Virus record (IMG/VR): IMGVR_UViG_3300027754_000342
Coordinates: 1-27,970 of that record
Source of the DNA: a virus
Length of the DNA stretch: 27,970 bases
Direction: 5' to 3' (one strand)
The notes under the pieces: generated by a model
The model's input: the letters and a program-made list of their open reading frames with translations, nothing else
Told to the model about the DNA's origin: nothing
The model's database searches: none
Part shown: positions 5,230-14,600 of the stretch, piece by piece
Position numbering within the stretch: position 1 is the stretch's first letter
Layout of the letters: each line of letters begins with the position of its first letter
Program-made: the position numbers and the translations under genes

Positions 5230-5524
5230 CCCGCCCTACGGCCCTGTTACGCTCGAAAATCGACGGGCGGCGCGAATAGCTGGCAAACTGAACAAGCCAA
5301 TTGGTGGGCCGAGGTGGGTGAAGTCCATCAGCAAAGTAGATCGAGACATGCCGGACGGGGTTGTGACGATTCAGGATCGAGCCCGTTGGGAGAAACGCTG
5401 GCGGCAAGACGGTCACAGTGAGCCGCAGATGGGCCTAGAAATCGTTTTGATCGTATTGCCTAGTCAACCAGTGCCGAAGCGAACCAGGAAGGCGTGGCGG
5501 GGACGCGGGAGGAGCGGGAATTAG
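5216..5524 (+). CDS. Small basic hypothetical protein
   Basis: The product is 102 residues from the ATG at 5216, which overlaps the end of the winged-helix gene by 14 bases (a TTG three bases earlier is possible). It is rich in Arg, Lys, Pro and Trp, with segments GGPRWVKSISKV and RARWEKRWRQDGH and a strongly basic C-terminal tail RTRKAWRGRGRSGN, suggesting nucleic-acid contact. No family was recognised. Its stop shares bases with that of the convergent HTH gene. Confidence 0.5.
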   Translation: MLFPDPPYGPVTLENRRAARIAGKLNKPIGGPRWVKSISKVDRDMPDGVVTIQDRARWEKRWRQDGHSEPQMGLEIVLIVLPSQPVPKRTRKAWRGRGRSGN

Positions 5525-5766
5525 CTGACTTTCCCCCACACCGCACGATTCCTGAGGGCTGTAACGATGCTCACTGAGCGATTCATGACCTTGGCGATTT
5601 GCGGGAAAGTCATGCCTTTTTCTCGGCAATCCATGACAAATTGAACTCGATCTTGTTTTGCAGAGGTTCGTTTCTCGCGGAGACGCCGTTGCCGAAGGCG
5701 CTCTTTGTATTTTTTTCCAGCAATTCCGCGTGAAATCCACTGAAAGTTTTGCAAAATCTCGTTCAT
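5521..5766 (-). CDS. Small HTH DNA-binding protein
   Basis: The product is 81 residues. After a basic N-terminal region (KKYKERLRQRRLREKRTSAK), residues 44-75 form a helix-turn-helix (FVMDCREKGMTFPQIAKVMN, then RSVSIVTALRNRA) of the type used by small phage regulators and recombinase-like binding domains. It is alone on the minus strand between plus-strand genes and is transcribed divergently from the gene at 5817. Its TAA overlaps the TAG of the convergent gene within TTAG. A role in a small genetic switch with the regulators at 4000 or 4852 is an inference from layout only. Confidence 0.65.
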   Translation of the reverse strand: MNEILQNFQWISRGIAGKKYKERLRQRRLREKRTSAKQDRVQFVMDCREKGMTFPQIAKVMNRSVSIVTALRNRAVWGKVS

Positions 5767-5816
5767 ATCCCAACTCTATATTTGACTTTACCTTTAATCA
5801 AGTGGATGTTCTGGCC

Positions 5817-6029
5817 ATGAGCATATCTTCACTTCCCACTCAAGCCCCTGCCAAACGCGCCTGGACACCCCGCCTAAGCGTTGCAGCCCGTTCCCTGACC
5901 GTTGGTATGTATCTGGACTGCGCGGATCGTGCTGAGGCGTTGTGCGTGCAGGCGTATTGGCGCAATCGGGGCGGCGATACGCGGCGGATAACGGGAGAAG
6001 GTTTTGTGCGCGTTTGGAGGCTGGCGTGA
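5817..6029 (+). CDS. Small hypothetical protein
   Basis: The product is 70 residues, beginning MSISSLPTQAPAKRAWTPRL and containing the segment VGMYLDCADRAEALCVQAYW followed by RNRGGDTRRITGEGFVRVW. The ATG at 5817 is preferred; the longer ORF from 5658 would overlap the divergent HTH gene. The stop overlaps the next ATG as TGATG, a sign of coupling. No family was recognised. Confidence 0.5.
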   Translation: MSISSLPTQAPAKRAWTPRLSVAARSLTVGMYLDCADRAEALCVQAYWRNRGGDTRRITGEGFVRVWRLA

Positions 6030-6529
6030 TGATTGAGATTGAAACAAATCAAGCCAGCTTGGACACAATGGCCGTGACCATTCAGGCGCTACACGTCAGC
6101 AAAAAGCAAATGACGTTGGCGGTATTCCGTCAGCTTCCAAAACTAGAAAAACCCGAAAAAAATGTGCCAAAAATAGAGGGTATTCAAAATTGGGGCGTGG
6201 TCCGGTATTCCATTAAAGACGAGGGAGAAATATGGATAGTGTTTTCACATAATGGAAAACTATTCCGACGCGAATTACGAACCTGTCCTCCACCATACTA
6301 TAAAGAGTGCGACAATTTCTTGAAATCCCTTGAACGCGATCTTTCCAAAATTAGCGTTTATGGCGTTGGTAAAGAAAAAGAAAGACGTGAGCAGGAGCGC
6401 CAAAATCTTCTTATAGAAATTGAGAAGGAAAAAGAGGACTGGCCCAAGCGCAAAGCAAAGCAGGATGCTTTCTACCAATCTGAAAAAGAACTACTTAATA
6501 ATCTTCCGCAGCTTTTCATAGCAGTTTGA
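6029..6529 (+). CDS. Hypothetical protein with coiled-coil C-terminus
   Basis: The product is 166 residues. The N-terminal 100 residues look globular and beta-rich (IQNWGVVRYSIKDEGEIWIV, FSHNGKLFRREL). A CPPPYYKECDNFL segment follows, then a charged helix rich in Glu/Lys (KEKERREQERQN, EKEKEDWPKRKAK) likely to form a coiled coil. The start overlaps the upstream stop (TGATG). Its codon use is more A/T-rich than the left arm. Function is unknown. Confidence 0.55.
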   Translation: MIEIETNQASLDTMAVTIQALHVSKKQMTLAVFRQLPKLEKPEKNVPKIEGIQNWGVVRYSIKDEGEIWIVFSHNGKLFRRELRTCPPPYYKECDNFLKSLERDLSKISVYGVGKEKERREQERQNLLIEIEKEKEDWPKRKAKQDAFYQSEKELLNNLPQLFIAV

Positions 6530-6669
6530 AACCCACACCCATCACCTGCACCATATGCGGTTCATTGGCCGTAGAGTTTTTGGTGCTGTTTCAGTGCCGC
6601 CGTAATCCGCGCCACATTGCTGACCTTGCGCGGCGGGTGTGGTTTGAGTGCGCTAAAAAGGGGAACTAA
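6526..6669 (+). CDS. Putative 47-residue Cys-containing protein (TTG start)
   Basis: A short ORF starts with TTG in a TTGA overlap with the stop of the upstream gene and ends in a TAA that shares bases with the stop of the convergent glycosyltransferase. It contains CTICG, then FQCRRNPRHIADLARRVWFE followed by Cys, giving four Cys (residues 8, 11, 24, 42) in a pattern compatible with zinc binding. The exact fit between both neighbours is the main support. The rare start codon and small size keep it tentative. Confidence 0.4.
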   Translation: MKPTPITCTICGSLAVEFLVLFQCRRNPRHIADLARRVWFECAKKGN

Positions 6670-7394
6670 AGCTCCACCGGGAGCAGGGGCTTGGCGCGGG
6701 CATCAAGTTTGATGCGCCAGAAGTTTAGGTGGGATTCCATTTTTCCGGCAGGCGTATCATAATTGCAAGTTTCGTGGCGGGAGACGTGATCCTCACCAAT
6801 TCGATCCCAATGATACGACGGCGTGCCATGGTAAATACGAATGTCAAAATAGCTATTTGTGGAAATCCACGAATCAGATGCAACCAGCATGTCTGGTGGA
6901 AACAATTTGTAGATGTAATCCAATTCGGCTGGAGTCAGCCGTTCAAAGAGCGACACGGCCCATCCGTTGCATTTGATTAACTTCGTTCCGTCCTCGTAGT
7001 GGGCTGTGTAATTTTGCCCACAAACTTGAAGCGGGGAGTCGTTGCGCTCGTTCACGTTGTTCCATGCAGCAACCATTTGTGTAATGTGATGCGGATCAAT
7101 CCAGTCGTCGTCATCAAGGATCGTCCAGCAATCGGTGCGAACCATTTTCAGATTGGCAATGTGCTGATAAACTGGACGAACATAAATGTCCTCTTCGTTT
7201 ACAACCTCAATGCGGAGTCGGTGCGATTCTGGGACATTGAGCAAAAGCAGGGGAGTCGGATGGCGATTGATGATGAGCAAACGCGCCCAAGGATAGTCCT
7301 GTTCAATAAATGAGCGAACAGCATGGGCAATTGTTTTGCGTCCAATCGTTTCCATAATAATGGTCACGGTTGGATTTTTGATATGCTTTCTCAT
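6666..7394 (-). CDS. GT2-like glycosyltransferase
   Basis: The product is 242 residues with a GT-A fold signature. The N-terminal beta-alpha unit reads PTVTIIMETIGRKTIAHAVR, then SFIEQDYPWARLLII, and the metal/nucleotide-sugar motif follows at residues 91-98 (TILDDDDW, D94-D97). The C-terminal part has GEDHVSRHETCNY, which may supply the catalytic base. Family 2 enzymes transfer a sugar from a nucleotide donor, in the cytoplasm. The gene starts two bases after the stop of the collagen-like fibre gene, so the two are surely co-transcribed; the Thr-rich repeats of that fibre are a plausible acceptor. It could instead modify host surface glycans or DNA. Confidence 0.75.
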   Translation of the reverse strand: MRKHIKNPTVTIIMETIGRKTIAHAVRSFIEQDYPWARLLIINRHPTPLLLLNVPESHRLRIEVVNEEDIYVRPVYQHIANLKMVRTDCWTILDDDDWIDPHHITQMVAAWNNVNERNDSPLQVCGQNYTAHYEDGTKLIKCNGWAVSLFERLTPAELDYIYKLFPPDMLVASDSWISTNSYFDIRIYHGTPSYHWDRIGEDHVSRHETCNYDTPAGKMESHLNFWRIKLDARAKPLLPVEL

Positions 7395-7396
7395 CG

Positions 7397-8212
7397 TTAA
7401 AATCCCGAAGGTCCAGTTGGACCCGTGGGGCCAGTTGGTCCAGTAGGTCCAGTTGCTCCAGTTAGTCCAGGATCACCAGTAGCTCCAGTAGCGCCCGTAG
7501 CACCTGTTGCTCCAGTAGCGCCCGTGGCCCCCGTAGCTCCTGTTGCTCCAGTAGCACCCGTAGGTCCGGTGCCTGCTGTCCATGCCCAGTTTGGAACAAG
7601 ACCCCAAATAAGCGCACCAGTAGAATCCATTTTGCGAGCCTTTTGCAAATGGGTGTTGGTAAGCTGGTCAATACGAAGACTCGGCTTCAAGTCTGGAAAA
7701 TCCCCTTGATCGGGGAACGGCGCATATGGCATTGAATTAACCGTGCTTTTGCCAGTAAACACTGTTCTCACATAAGCAATGGGTTGCCTCCAAATGTTGC
7801 TTACACCAGCAGTATTGGTATACATTGAGTTTCCCCAACTTGCGCCATATTTAAGGATTGGGCCTGCGGTAATTGTTCCAGCAAAGTTAAATGTCATCTC
7901 AAGCCAAACCCAGTTACCGCTTGTTAGAGTCATCTTGCTATCAATTCCGGTAATAGCTGCGGTCAGCGTCAGGTTGCCTTCGTCCAAAAATATCCATCCA
8001 CGCCGCACATAAGCAAAAATAGAGGTTAGTGCGTCTGACGTAAATCCAGCACCATAAACCTCAAAAGGATGAAGTTTTAATTCCTCTGGTATATTGAGCG
8101 AATAATCTGGTTTGTTTCCAGAATAATCGGAAGAACCACCATAATTGGGTTCTGGAAGTCCGGCAGGAACAACCCGCCGAATTTGGTTTAACGTAGAGTC
8201 GAGTTCTTCCAT
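7397..8212 (-). CDS. Collagen-like tail-fibre/virion protein
   Basis: The product is 271 residues. About 215 residues are globular, with beta-rich segments such as [20 protein letters not shown] and [19 protein letters not shown]. They are followed by 18 uninterrupted Gly-X-Y triplets (GPT, nine [12 protein letters not shown], four GPT, GPS) and a terminal Gly-Phe. Such tracts form trimeric collagen-like stalks in phage fibres. Having the tract at the very C-terminus, with no receptor-binding head after it, is unusual. Its ATG overlaps the stop of the upstream gene as TAATG, and the glycosyltransferase gene follows directly. Confidence 0.75.
   Translation of the reverse strand: MEELDSTLNQIRRVVPAGLPEPNYGGSSDYSGNKPDYSLNIPEELKLHPFEVYGAGFTSDALTSIFAYVRRGWIFLDEGNLTLTAAITGIDSKMTLTSGNWVWLEMTFNFAGTITAGPILKYGASWGNSMYTNTAGVSNIWRQPIAYVRTVFTGKSTVNSMPYAPFPDQGDFPDLKPSLRIDQLTNTHLQKARKMDSTGALIWGLVPNWAWTAGTGPTGATGATGATGATGATGATGATGATGATGDPGLTGATGPTGPTGPTGPTGPSGF
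7406..7567 (-). repeat. Collagen-like Gly-X-Y coding repeat
   Basis: Eighteen nine-base units encode Gly-X-Y with Thr at nearly every Y position. Synonymous variation between units (for example GTA, GTT and GTG as the complement of the Thr codon) shows this is not a recent perfect expansion, although the unit is short enough to vary by recombination. Confidence 0.9.
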
Positions 8213-9288
8213 TAGAACGTCGTAGCTTCAATTTTGGTCAACCGCCAAAGATTGTATTTCCAGTATTCAACATTTGCAGAAATAATTACGTTTCTTCCAG
8301 GATACGCGCTAGCTGTTGGAGTAGTATCTGTCCACGAAACAGATTCTACAGTAAAAGGATATTTAGGATTTTCTGTACCAGTAGTAAACCCAAGTGTCTT
8401 CGCATTTGCCAGCACGTTGCTTTCGCGTATAGCTGGAATAAAAAACGCGTCACGAATTATGTCAATGACTCCTGGGTTTTCGATTGTCAGCAAAGCCTGC
8501 GCCGTCAACATGTTTGCTTGCGTTCCGTAAACTTTAGTCCGCGTCATTTTGACTTCGCGAGTTTTAGCGGCACGCTTTGTCCATATGATGTTGACAGCCG
8601 GAGTTCCGTCTCTGGATGACATTGAAGTAAGCGTAGCATCTGTAATCAGCGGTGGCGAACTCATGTTGCCAGTTGGATAATCCACTACCGTAACGGAAGC
8701 AAAGCCGGTCATCGAAGTAGTGATCTTGGTGCCGTGAACGGCTGAAATCGGCTGGTAAGTAATCTCGCTTCCAGCAACTTGAGTGAATGGCAGCGTTGGT
8801 TTAGCAATTATTTGCATCGTGACCAAAACCTCGCTGCCAGTCTCTCCATCCACTTCGGCGCGTATCCATGCTGTTCCCGGCAAATCTCGGGTTTCGTTGA
8901 TTTCCGTGGCAATAAGGTCGTCGTTTTCCTGCTCGTAAAAGTTGCGAATCAACACGCCTGAATCCACCGTTTCAGAACTGGCAATGTCGGCTTTGATATT
9001 TCTTCGGCGTTTAACCGTAATGATTTTGCTGTCACGATCAATCCGGGTGCTCGTGACCCACGGGCCGGGAAAAATCGAGTAGGACCACATGACGCGCCCA
9101 TCGTTTTCTGCGGGAGCAGCGCCATGAAAGACGTGATTCGGCCAATTTACGTCGTCGGGATGCGGCGCTAGGTCGGCTGGAACGGCGTAGCCGGGGGCAC
9201 GCGGGTCGCACAGGATGCCGAGAATCGGGTAGGCGCGGTTGTCGGCGTCGTAGGACTTAATATACGTGAGCTTGCCAAGAAGTGCCAT
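8212..9288 (-). CDS. Beta-rich structural protein, probable tail/fibre component
   Basis: The product is 358 residues from the ATG at 9288, opening [20 protein letters not shown]. The content is mostly alternating beta-type sequence with Thr/Val/Ile ([40 protein letters not shown]) and a possible autonomous C-terminal domain ending [16 protein letters not shown]. It looks like a virion surface protein. The ORF could extend to 9423, but that part is antisense to the start of the plus-strand gene at 9338. It heads a minus-strand trio with the collagen-like fibre and the GT2 gene. No specific family was recognised. Confidence 0.6.
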   Translation of the reverse strand: MALLGKLTYIKSYDADNRAYPILGILCDPRAPGYAVPADLAPHPDDVNWPNHVFHGAAPAENDGRVMWSYSIFPGPWVTSTRIDRDSKIITVKRRRNIKADIASSETVDSGVLIRNFYEQENDDLIATEINETRDLPGTAWIRAEVDGETGSEVLVTMQIIAKPTLPFTQVAGSEITYQPISAVHGTKITTSMTGFASVTVVDYPTGNMSSPPLITDATLTSMSSRDGTPAVNIIWTKRAAKTREVKMTRTKVYGTQANMLTAQALLTIENPGVIDIIRDAFFIPAIRESNVLANAKTLGFTTGTENPKYPFTVESVSWTDTTPTASAYPGRNVIISANVEYWKYNLWRLTKIEATTF

Positions 9289-9303
9289 GAGCGGAATTTT
9301 TAC

Positions 9304-9331
9304 TTGATCTTCGTAAAAAAGCAAATACAAA
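9304..9331 (+). promoter_or_regulatory. Candidate promoter for the morphogenesis operon
   Basis: TTGATC (9304-9309) and TACAAA (9326-9331) are separated by 16 bases in the gap between the divergent genes at 9288 and 9338. The predicted transcription start would fall at or near the GTG at 9338, leaving almost no leader. Matches to sigma-70 consensus are moderate (four of six each), so this is a suggestion only. Confidence 0.3.
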
Positions 9332-9337
9332 AGAGGG

Positions 9338-10036
9338 GTGTCCTTCACTATTGCCAATGCAGTTTCACGTCTCACAGGGTCTAGGTTTAACCTCTTCCTG
9401 ACGCAGAATGGACAGATGAGCAATGTCCAGCAGCTTCAACGCATCAACGAGGTGCTTGAACAATTCTGGCTAAAAGGAACGTGGCCGGGGCTGCACACCG
9501 AAGCGACTTTGACCTCATCCAGCGGCGTAATTACATTGGACGCTTCGTATTTGCGTCTAGACGCATTGACGGCATCCGAGGATTTTACGCCACCAGATAT
9601 CGGTTGCTGGACAAAGGTGGACATCAAGTCAATGCAATATCGTTGGCAAACGGGTGGGCCGGGATACTTCGATCCAACAGACGTTTGCGGCGTGGTTGCC
9701 TTCGACATGGGCGACGTTGGTGGGCTTCGGAAGTATCAATTGACTGGCGAAATTGCAACGCTTGATACCTATGAATACAGGGGATTTGCCCGCAAACGCT
9801 ACGTGTGGGCGACGGCTGACAGCACAATTGTGACGCCAGATTGCTACCCGGCTTTAGAGATGGGCATCCGCGCCTACAACGCTGTGGATGAGCAGGCCGA
9901 CAACGCGGATGTGTTGTGGGCCAAAGCGTTTCAAGCGTTGGATGATAGCATGGGGCAATTCAACCAAGGAAACGAATACGGCGTTCTTCAAATTGATCCC
10001 GGTCTTAGCATGAGCGCAGTATCAAACTTAGTATAA
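9338..10036 (+). CDS. Possible head-tail adaptor/connector protein
   Basis: The product is 232 residues from the GTG at 9338, opening MSFTIANAVSRLTGSRFNLF. The N-terminal helix and NVQQLQRINEVLEQFWLKGT are followed by beta strands (ATLTSSSGVITLDASYLRLD) and a C-terminal helical part (ALEMGIRAYNAVDEQADNAD). This helix, beta, helix plan and the place at the head of the structural operon resemble phage connector or tail-tubular adaptor proteins, but no diagnostic motif is visible. A later ATG at 9416 would lose the first helix. Confidence 0.5.
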   Translation: MSFTIANAVSRLTGSRFNLFLTQNGQMSNVQQLQRINEVLEQFWLKGTWPGLHTEATLTSSSGVITLDASYLRLDALTASEDFTPPDIGCWTKVDIKSMQYRWQTGGPGYFDPTDVCGVVAFDMGDVGGLRKYQLTGEIATLDTYEYRGFARKRYVWATADSTIVTPDCYPALEMGIRAYNAVDEQADNADVLWAKAFQALDDSMGQFNQGNEYGVLQIDPGLSMSAVSNLV

Positions 10037-10039
10037 ATT

Positions 10040-10843
10040 ATGGCAGCACCAAGATACTTTCAAACGGAAGACGAAAAACAGATGGCGGCAATTCGCCAAG
10101 GAACAGCCGGAAGGTTTCCGCGAGAGACCCAAATGGTTCGCCCAATGCTGCCTTCAAACTACGACGCTACAGAAGTGGCGCGGTGGGGTAAAAATGAATT
10201 TGGTCAATCAAAGATTCCAATAGAAAGGTATATGGAAAACTCTCGGAAGATGCGTACAGTCGAGAATGTGCCAACTGCTGGAGATGCAACTGCATCGACT
10301 ATTCCAACTAATGCGCCCGATGGACGCCCATTGACGCAAGTAAAAACAAGCAACGGATATCAAACTCCAAACCAGCAAACATCAGTAGATATTGCACGCC
10401 GTTACGGCGGCGGCGCGCAAGCGCAAAACACAGCTATTTACGCACAGCGCGGTGTATTTGGAGCGCCTGATACTTCCATTGGAACCGGACCGTCGCAAGG
10501 CGATGTTATGGATATGGAGCGGGCCGGTGCGGTTCGCCCTATTGCTGAGGCACCTAAAAATGCGTGGCAGAGTGGCGCACTTGAGTCTCCAATTGCTAGG
10601 AAAGACCCGTATGGGACAATGCTGAATGATCGGCCAGGAGGTGGTAGAACCTACGAAAGTTTTTCACGACCAATGGGAAGCGGAACGCTTTCTCAAAGAC
10701 CTACGCCAACGGCTCCAGGAGCATCGGAACGCGTAGCGGCTCGGCGTGCAATCAGAATGAACCCCAAAAGCACCGAGGAGGATCGTCGCTTCGCAAGAGG
10801 AATTGGAGGAGCCCGCAACTCATCTTACGGAAACTACGACTAA
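10040..10843 (+). CDS. Hypothetical virion-associated protein
   Basis: The product is 267 residues, hydrophilic and probably largely disordered, rich in Gly, Pro, Arg, Thr and Gln. It contains MAAPRYFQTEDEKQMAAIRQ at the start and a C-terminal Arg/Gly-rich tail (RRFARGIGGARNSSYGNYD). It starts three bases after the adaptor gene and its TAA overlaps the next ATG as TAATG. Low complexity and operon position suggest a minor structural or ejected protein. No family was recognised. Confidence 0.55.
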   Translation: MAAPRYFQTEDEKQMAAIRQGTAGRFPRETQMVRPMLPSNYDATEVARWGKNEFGQSKIPIERYMENSRKMRTVENVPTAGDATASTIPTNAPDGRPLTQVKTSNGYQTPNQQTSVDIARRYGGGAQAQNTAIYAQRGVFGAPDTSIGTGPSQGDVMDMERAGAVRPIAEAPKNAWQSGALESPIARKDPYGTMLNDRPGGGRTYESFSRPMGSGTLSQRPTPTAPGASERVAARRAIRMNPKSTEEDRRFARGIGGARNSSYGNYD

Positions 10844-11619
10844 TGAAATCACCTTTTGATCAAAATGCAGAGCAGGAACCAAGTTCGCAGCAATCATACG
10901 AAAGGAATCTTTCGCGTGATTATGCGCCAAGCGAACGAGCCAAAGTACGTGCGTTAGATCAGCGTGCTGCATTTAACGAGGCTACGTTAAAACAACGGGC
11001 AGAAGCCGCAGGTGCAAATGCAGAAATAGCAAAGTCACGCCTTGGACTAGCAGAGCAACGTGCTGGAATTGACCAGATTCGGATTCAAATTGCTGAAGAA
11101 AAAGCAAAACTGGCAGAAAATAATGAACTAACTAAAGCAAAGCGTGAATTAAAAGTAATAAGTGACGCCAATGGATTTTTAAATGATGCCCAAGGAATGG
11201 ACCCAAACAGACCTTCTTTTGACACCCAATATCAGAGTATGATGGCAGGCTATCCAGATGCGTTTGAAAGCAAAGCTGTACAGGAATGGGCTAACTATCA
11301 TGTTCCAATTGCAAAGTCGCGCAGAGAAACAGCAACTCTAATTGCCAAAGAGAAACGCGATAAGGAAGCCTTAATTGATACTGAACAACGCAAAGAAAAA
11401 GCGGAAGGACGCCCAAAAATAACTGTTACTAGAACATCCGACATTGATCCTAAAACCTTAGAGCCTACAAAAAAAACATCGGTAACTGGATCGCCAGAAA
11501 AAGTAGAACAATACGAAAGGACCGTTACTCCACCAACTGGAGAGGCTTTTCTTGAGCAATTTGGTATTAAACCAAAACCAAAAAAAATTAAATACGTTGA
11601 CGGAACACCGGAAGGATAA
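10843..11619 (+). CDS. Coiled-coil virion-associated protein
   Basis: The product is 258 residues. Residues 25-105 form a long charged helix rich in Ala/Glu/Lys/Arg (KVRALDQRAAFNEATLKQRA, EIAKSRLGLAEQRAGIDQIR) predicted as a coiled coil. A middle region contains YPDAFESKAVQEWANYHV, another charged helix follows, and the tail is Lys/Pro-rich (FGIKPKPKKIKYVDG). It sits just before the giant protein gene, the place where podovirus-type phages often encode small ejection proteins. The function is inferred from position only. Confidence 0.55.
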   Translation: MKSPFDQNAEQEPSSQQSYERNLSRDYAPSERAKVRALDQRAAFNEATLKQRAEAAGANAEIAKSRLGLAEQRAGIDQIRIQIAEEKAKLAENNELTKAKRELKVISDANGFLNDAQGMDPNRPSFDTQYQSMMAGYPDAFESKAVQEWANYHVPIAKSRRETATLIAKEKRDKEALIDTEQRKEKAEGRPKITVTRTSDIDPKTLEPTKKTSVTGSPEKVEQYERTVTPPTGEAFLEQFGIKPKPKKIKYVDGTPEG

Positions 11620-11622
11620 CTT

Positions 11623-14600
11623 ATGCCGCTTGCACCTGATTTTACTGGCAGCGCAATAGATCAGCCAACTCGGGCTGATTCATTGCCAGAACCAATTGCA
11701 GCGGATGTTATGCCGCAACCAATTGGGCAAGTGCCGCCTCCACCGCAACAACCTCCAATTTGGGATGACCTTCAAGTCGCCCTTAAAGACGTTGGTGATG
11801 AGGACAGGTCACACGCTGTAGAGGCATGGCGCGACAATGTTTCGCGTTATGGATACGAAAAAACAGCATGGTCACAGGATAACGAAGACGCGCTACAACG
11901 CTTTGCCGATGATGAGCAAAAAAAGATTGCCAGTGAGGTTAAGTTTGAGCGTGGTGACAAACTCTACAAACAGTTAGTAAATGATTTTGTTACTGATCCA
12001 ATGCGTCCAGGGGATGCTTTAGTGCAGGCGTATCGCGATGGCGTAATTGATAAGGCTGACAAAGAACAACTCAGAAGCGCATTTGAGATTCAAGATCAAA
12101 TGCGAATGCAATCTGAAGAACAACGTCTTGCTGGTGGCAATCAAAAATTAAAAGCTGTTGGAGTAGGTTTAGGAAGAGGAGCAGCATTTACGGCTGGAGC
12201 AATAGGAGGTGCAAAAGTTGCGTCTTTTGGAACGGCTCTTATTCCAGTAGTTGGTGAAACTGTTGTTGCTCCAATTGTTACAGGTTTAGTAGGCGGTGCA
12301 ATTGGCGGAACAATTGCTGCTGCTGGATACGATGAATTGGTGCAGTCTAATTTTGAAAGCGCAATGGCTGCTTCCAAATTAAATCCAAATTACACCACCG
12401 CTGGAGAACTTTTGTCATTTGTAATTCCTGGAATTGCTGGCTTAGCTAAAGGAGTAAAGCGGTTTGCGCTTGTTGCAGAAAATCTAGGTAGGAAAGAAGC
12501 GTTAAAACAAGCAGCAACTTATGTAGCGGTTAGTGGAGGCATTGGCGCAGCTTCAGCGCCAATTATGGGCGCTATAGATCGTTGGAAAAATGCTGCCCTT
12601 GATTTAGGCCATGGGCCTCAAGCTGATTTACTTGACCCAAAATCTATTGTAGCAAACACGGTGCTGGCAATTATGCTTGGTAACCTTGGCGTGAAGTTTA
12701 CCAAGTTTAACGCAGCAGAAGCGGCATCCATCCATCAGCGCGGCATGGCCGGACAAAAACTATCGCCCGCCGAGAGCGAGATGTTTAACACCATCAACCG
12801 AAAGATGGCGGAAAACCCAAACAGCTTTGTTTTTGATGCTGAACAGGCAACATTCCGCAATCCCAAGACTGGCGAGCAAATGCCAATGAGCGGTGCTGGA
12901 GCAGCGCGCACACAACGTAACCCTGCCCAGCCGCAGCAACCAGCGAGCGGACCCGGTGGTGGAGCGCCACCTCCAACTGGAGGCGCAGCACCTCCCCCTC
13001 AACAAGGAGCGCCCCCTCCTCAACAAGGCGCACCTCCACCGCAACCAAGGACCGCGCCACGCCGGTTCAACTCGCAACAGGAGTTTAACGATTTTATGGA
13101 CACCGCATTTACGAGCGGCGATGCTGCCGCTGGTGGCGAGGCGTGGAAAACAGCAAACGCACAGGGAAGGGCAAGATGGTTTGCGGCGTGGATGAAATCA
13201 AAGGTTACGGCATCCGGGCTGGAGGGAAGGGCCGGTCGCACCGAAGGAACAGGTGACGCCGCGACGTGGTTTGCAACTTCCGTTCTCCGTGGTAGCAGTA
13301 ATGCAGAACATGCAAAATTCGTCGTCGAACAACAGTCTGCCGCATCAGCTAAAGCCGCACCAAAAGCAAGCGCAGCGGCAGCGGCAAGCGCAAGCCCACC
13401 ACCTGTTGCTGGAGTCCCTGGAAGCCAGCAAGGAAGACCCGGAGGAGTTCCAAACGTTCCTCGCGGCGGTTCGCCCGTCGTTGCGCCGGAACCCACAGTT
13501 CCGGTAACGCAAACCCCAAAAACCACGGCGGCACTGGCGGGCACGGTCGTTACTTTACCGGTTACAACTGCGACTCTTGCTGTAAAGCCGACCATTGTTG
13601 CTCCTCTTGCCACACCACCTCTTGCCGTTGCGCCGGTTGTTGAACCCGCACCGGCAGCGGCGGCTGCGTCGGAAGTAGCTACACCCGTGCCAGCAGCACC
13701 TGCTCCGCAATCACCCGCGCCGACTCCATTGATGAACGAAGTCATGACCGAACTTCGGAACTGGAAGGATATAGGCAAAAATCCTACCGAAGATTACTTC
13801 AGTAACGTCGAGAGCATTCAAGCCGCACAAGAAAAGGTCGGTAAGCCAGTGTTTAAAGCTGCCTTAAAAGCATTTGTTCGCGACGTTGGCGTATCGGACG
13901 AAACATCTTGGGATTCGCTTACTGAGGAAGATGCGATCACCGAGTTTGCGGGTCTGCTTCACGGCAAATCTAAAATTGCAAAGCGTTACATCGATGCGGC
14001 AAAAAAGCAAATAGCAACCCCCGCAGCACCCGTAGCACAAGCACCCGCAGCGCAGGCGGCTGCGTCGGAAGTAGCTACACCCGTGCCAGCAGCACCCGCT
14101 CCGCAGTCACCCGCGCCGGTCGCTGGCAAGCCGGTGGAACAGATGACGCCGGAGGAGTTTGATTCGGCAGTTAGAACGCTAAATAAAAAGAAGACATCTG
14201 AAATGTCTCCTGCTGATCTTGAGCCATCGAAAAAGCTTATCGCAGTTCTTGACAATGTTACACAGCCTCCACCAAAAATGGGTGGACTTGGGCCGGACGA
14301 AATAACTCAGAAAATTTTGATTGATGCCGGGTATGTAGAGAAAGCCAAGGCTAAGAAAGGCAGGCTGACTGAAAAAGGTCGAAACGAGTTGAGTGAACTC
14401 AAGAAAGGCATTCGCTCGTTTGAATCCGAGCTATTTAATATCCAGGAAGAAATTGCATCTGATATACCCATCTCCGCATCCGCCGTAGACACTTACGGCA
14501 TTAAGTTGCCCGAAGGCTGGACTAAACAGGGCGAGCTTTACGTGCCGCCAGCTCCAGCGACATCGCCCGCTCCTGCAACACCCGCAGCACAGGCACCCGC

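Noticed and set aside
7425-7709. Plus-strand ORF encoding a GPV/APV repeat
   Set aside because: It is the antisense reading of the collagen-like tract; nine-base periodicity leaves all related frames open.
8212-9423. Longer start for the minus-strand structural gene at 9423
   Set aside because: The extra 45 residues would be antisense to the start of the gene at 9338 and have unlike composition; the ATG at 9288 leaves a proper divergent gap.
13020-13778. Minus-strand ORF of 252 codons inside the giant protein gene
   Set aside because: It is a low-complexity Gly/Ala/Thr mirror of the Pro/Ala linkers with no domain; unlike the HNH case, there is no recognisable protein motif.
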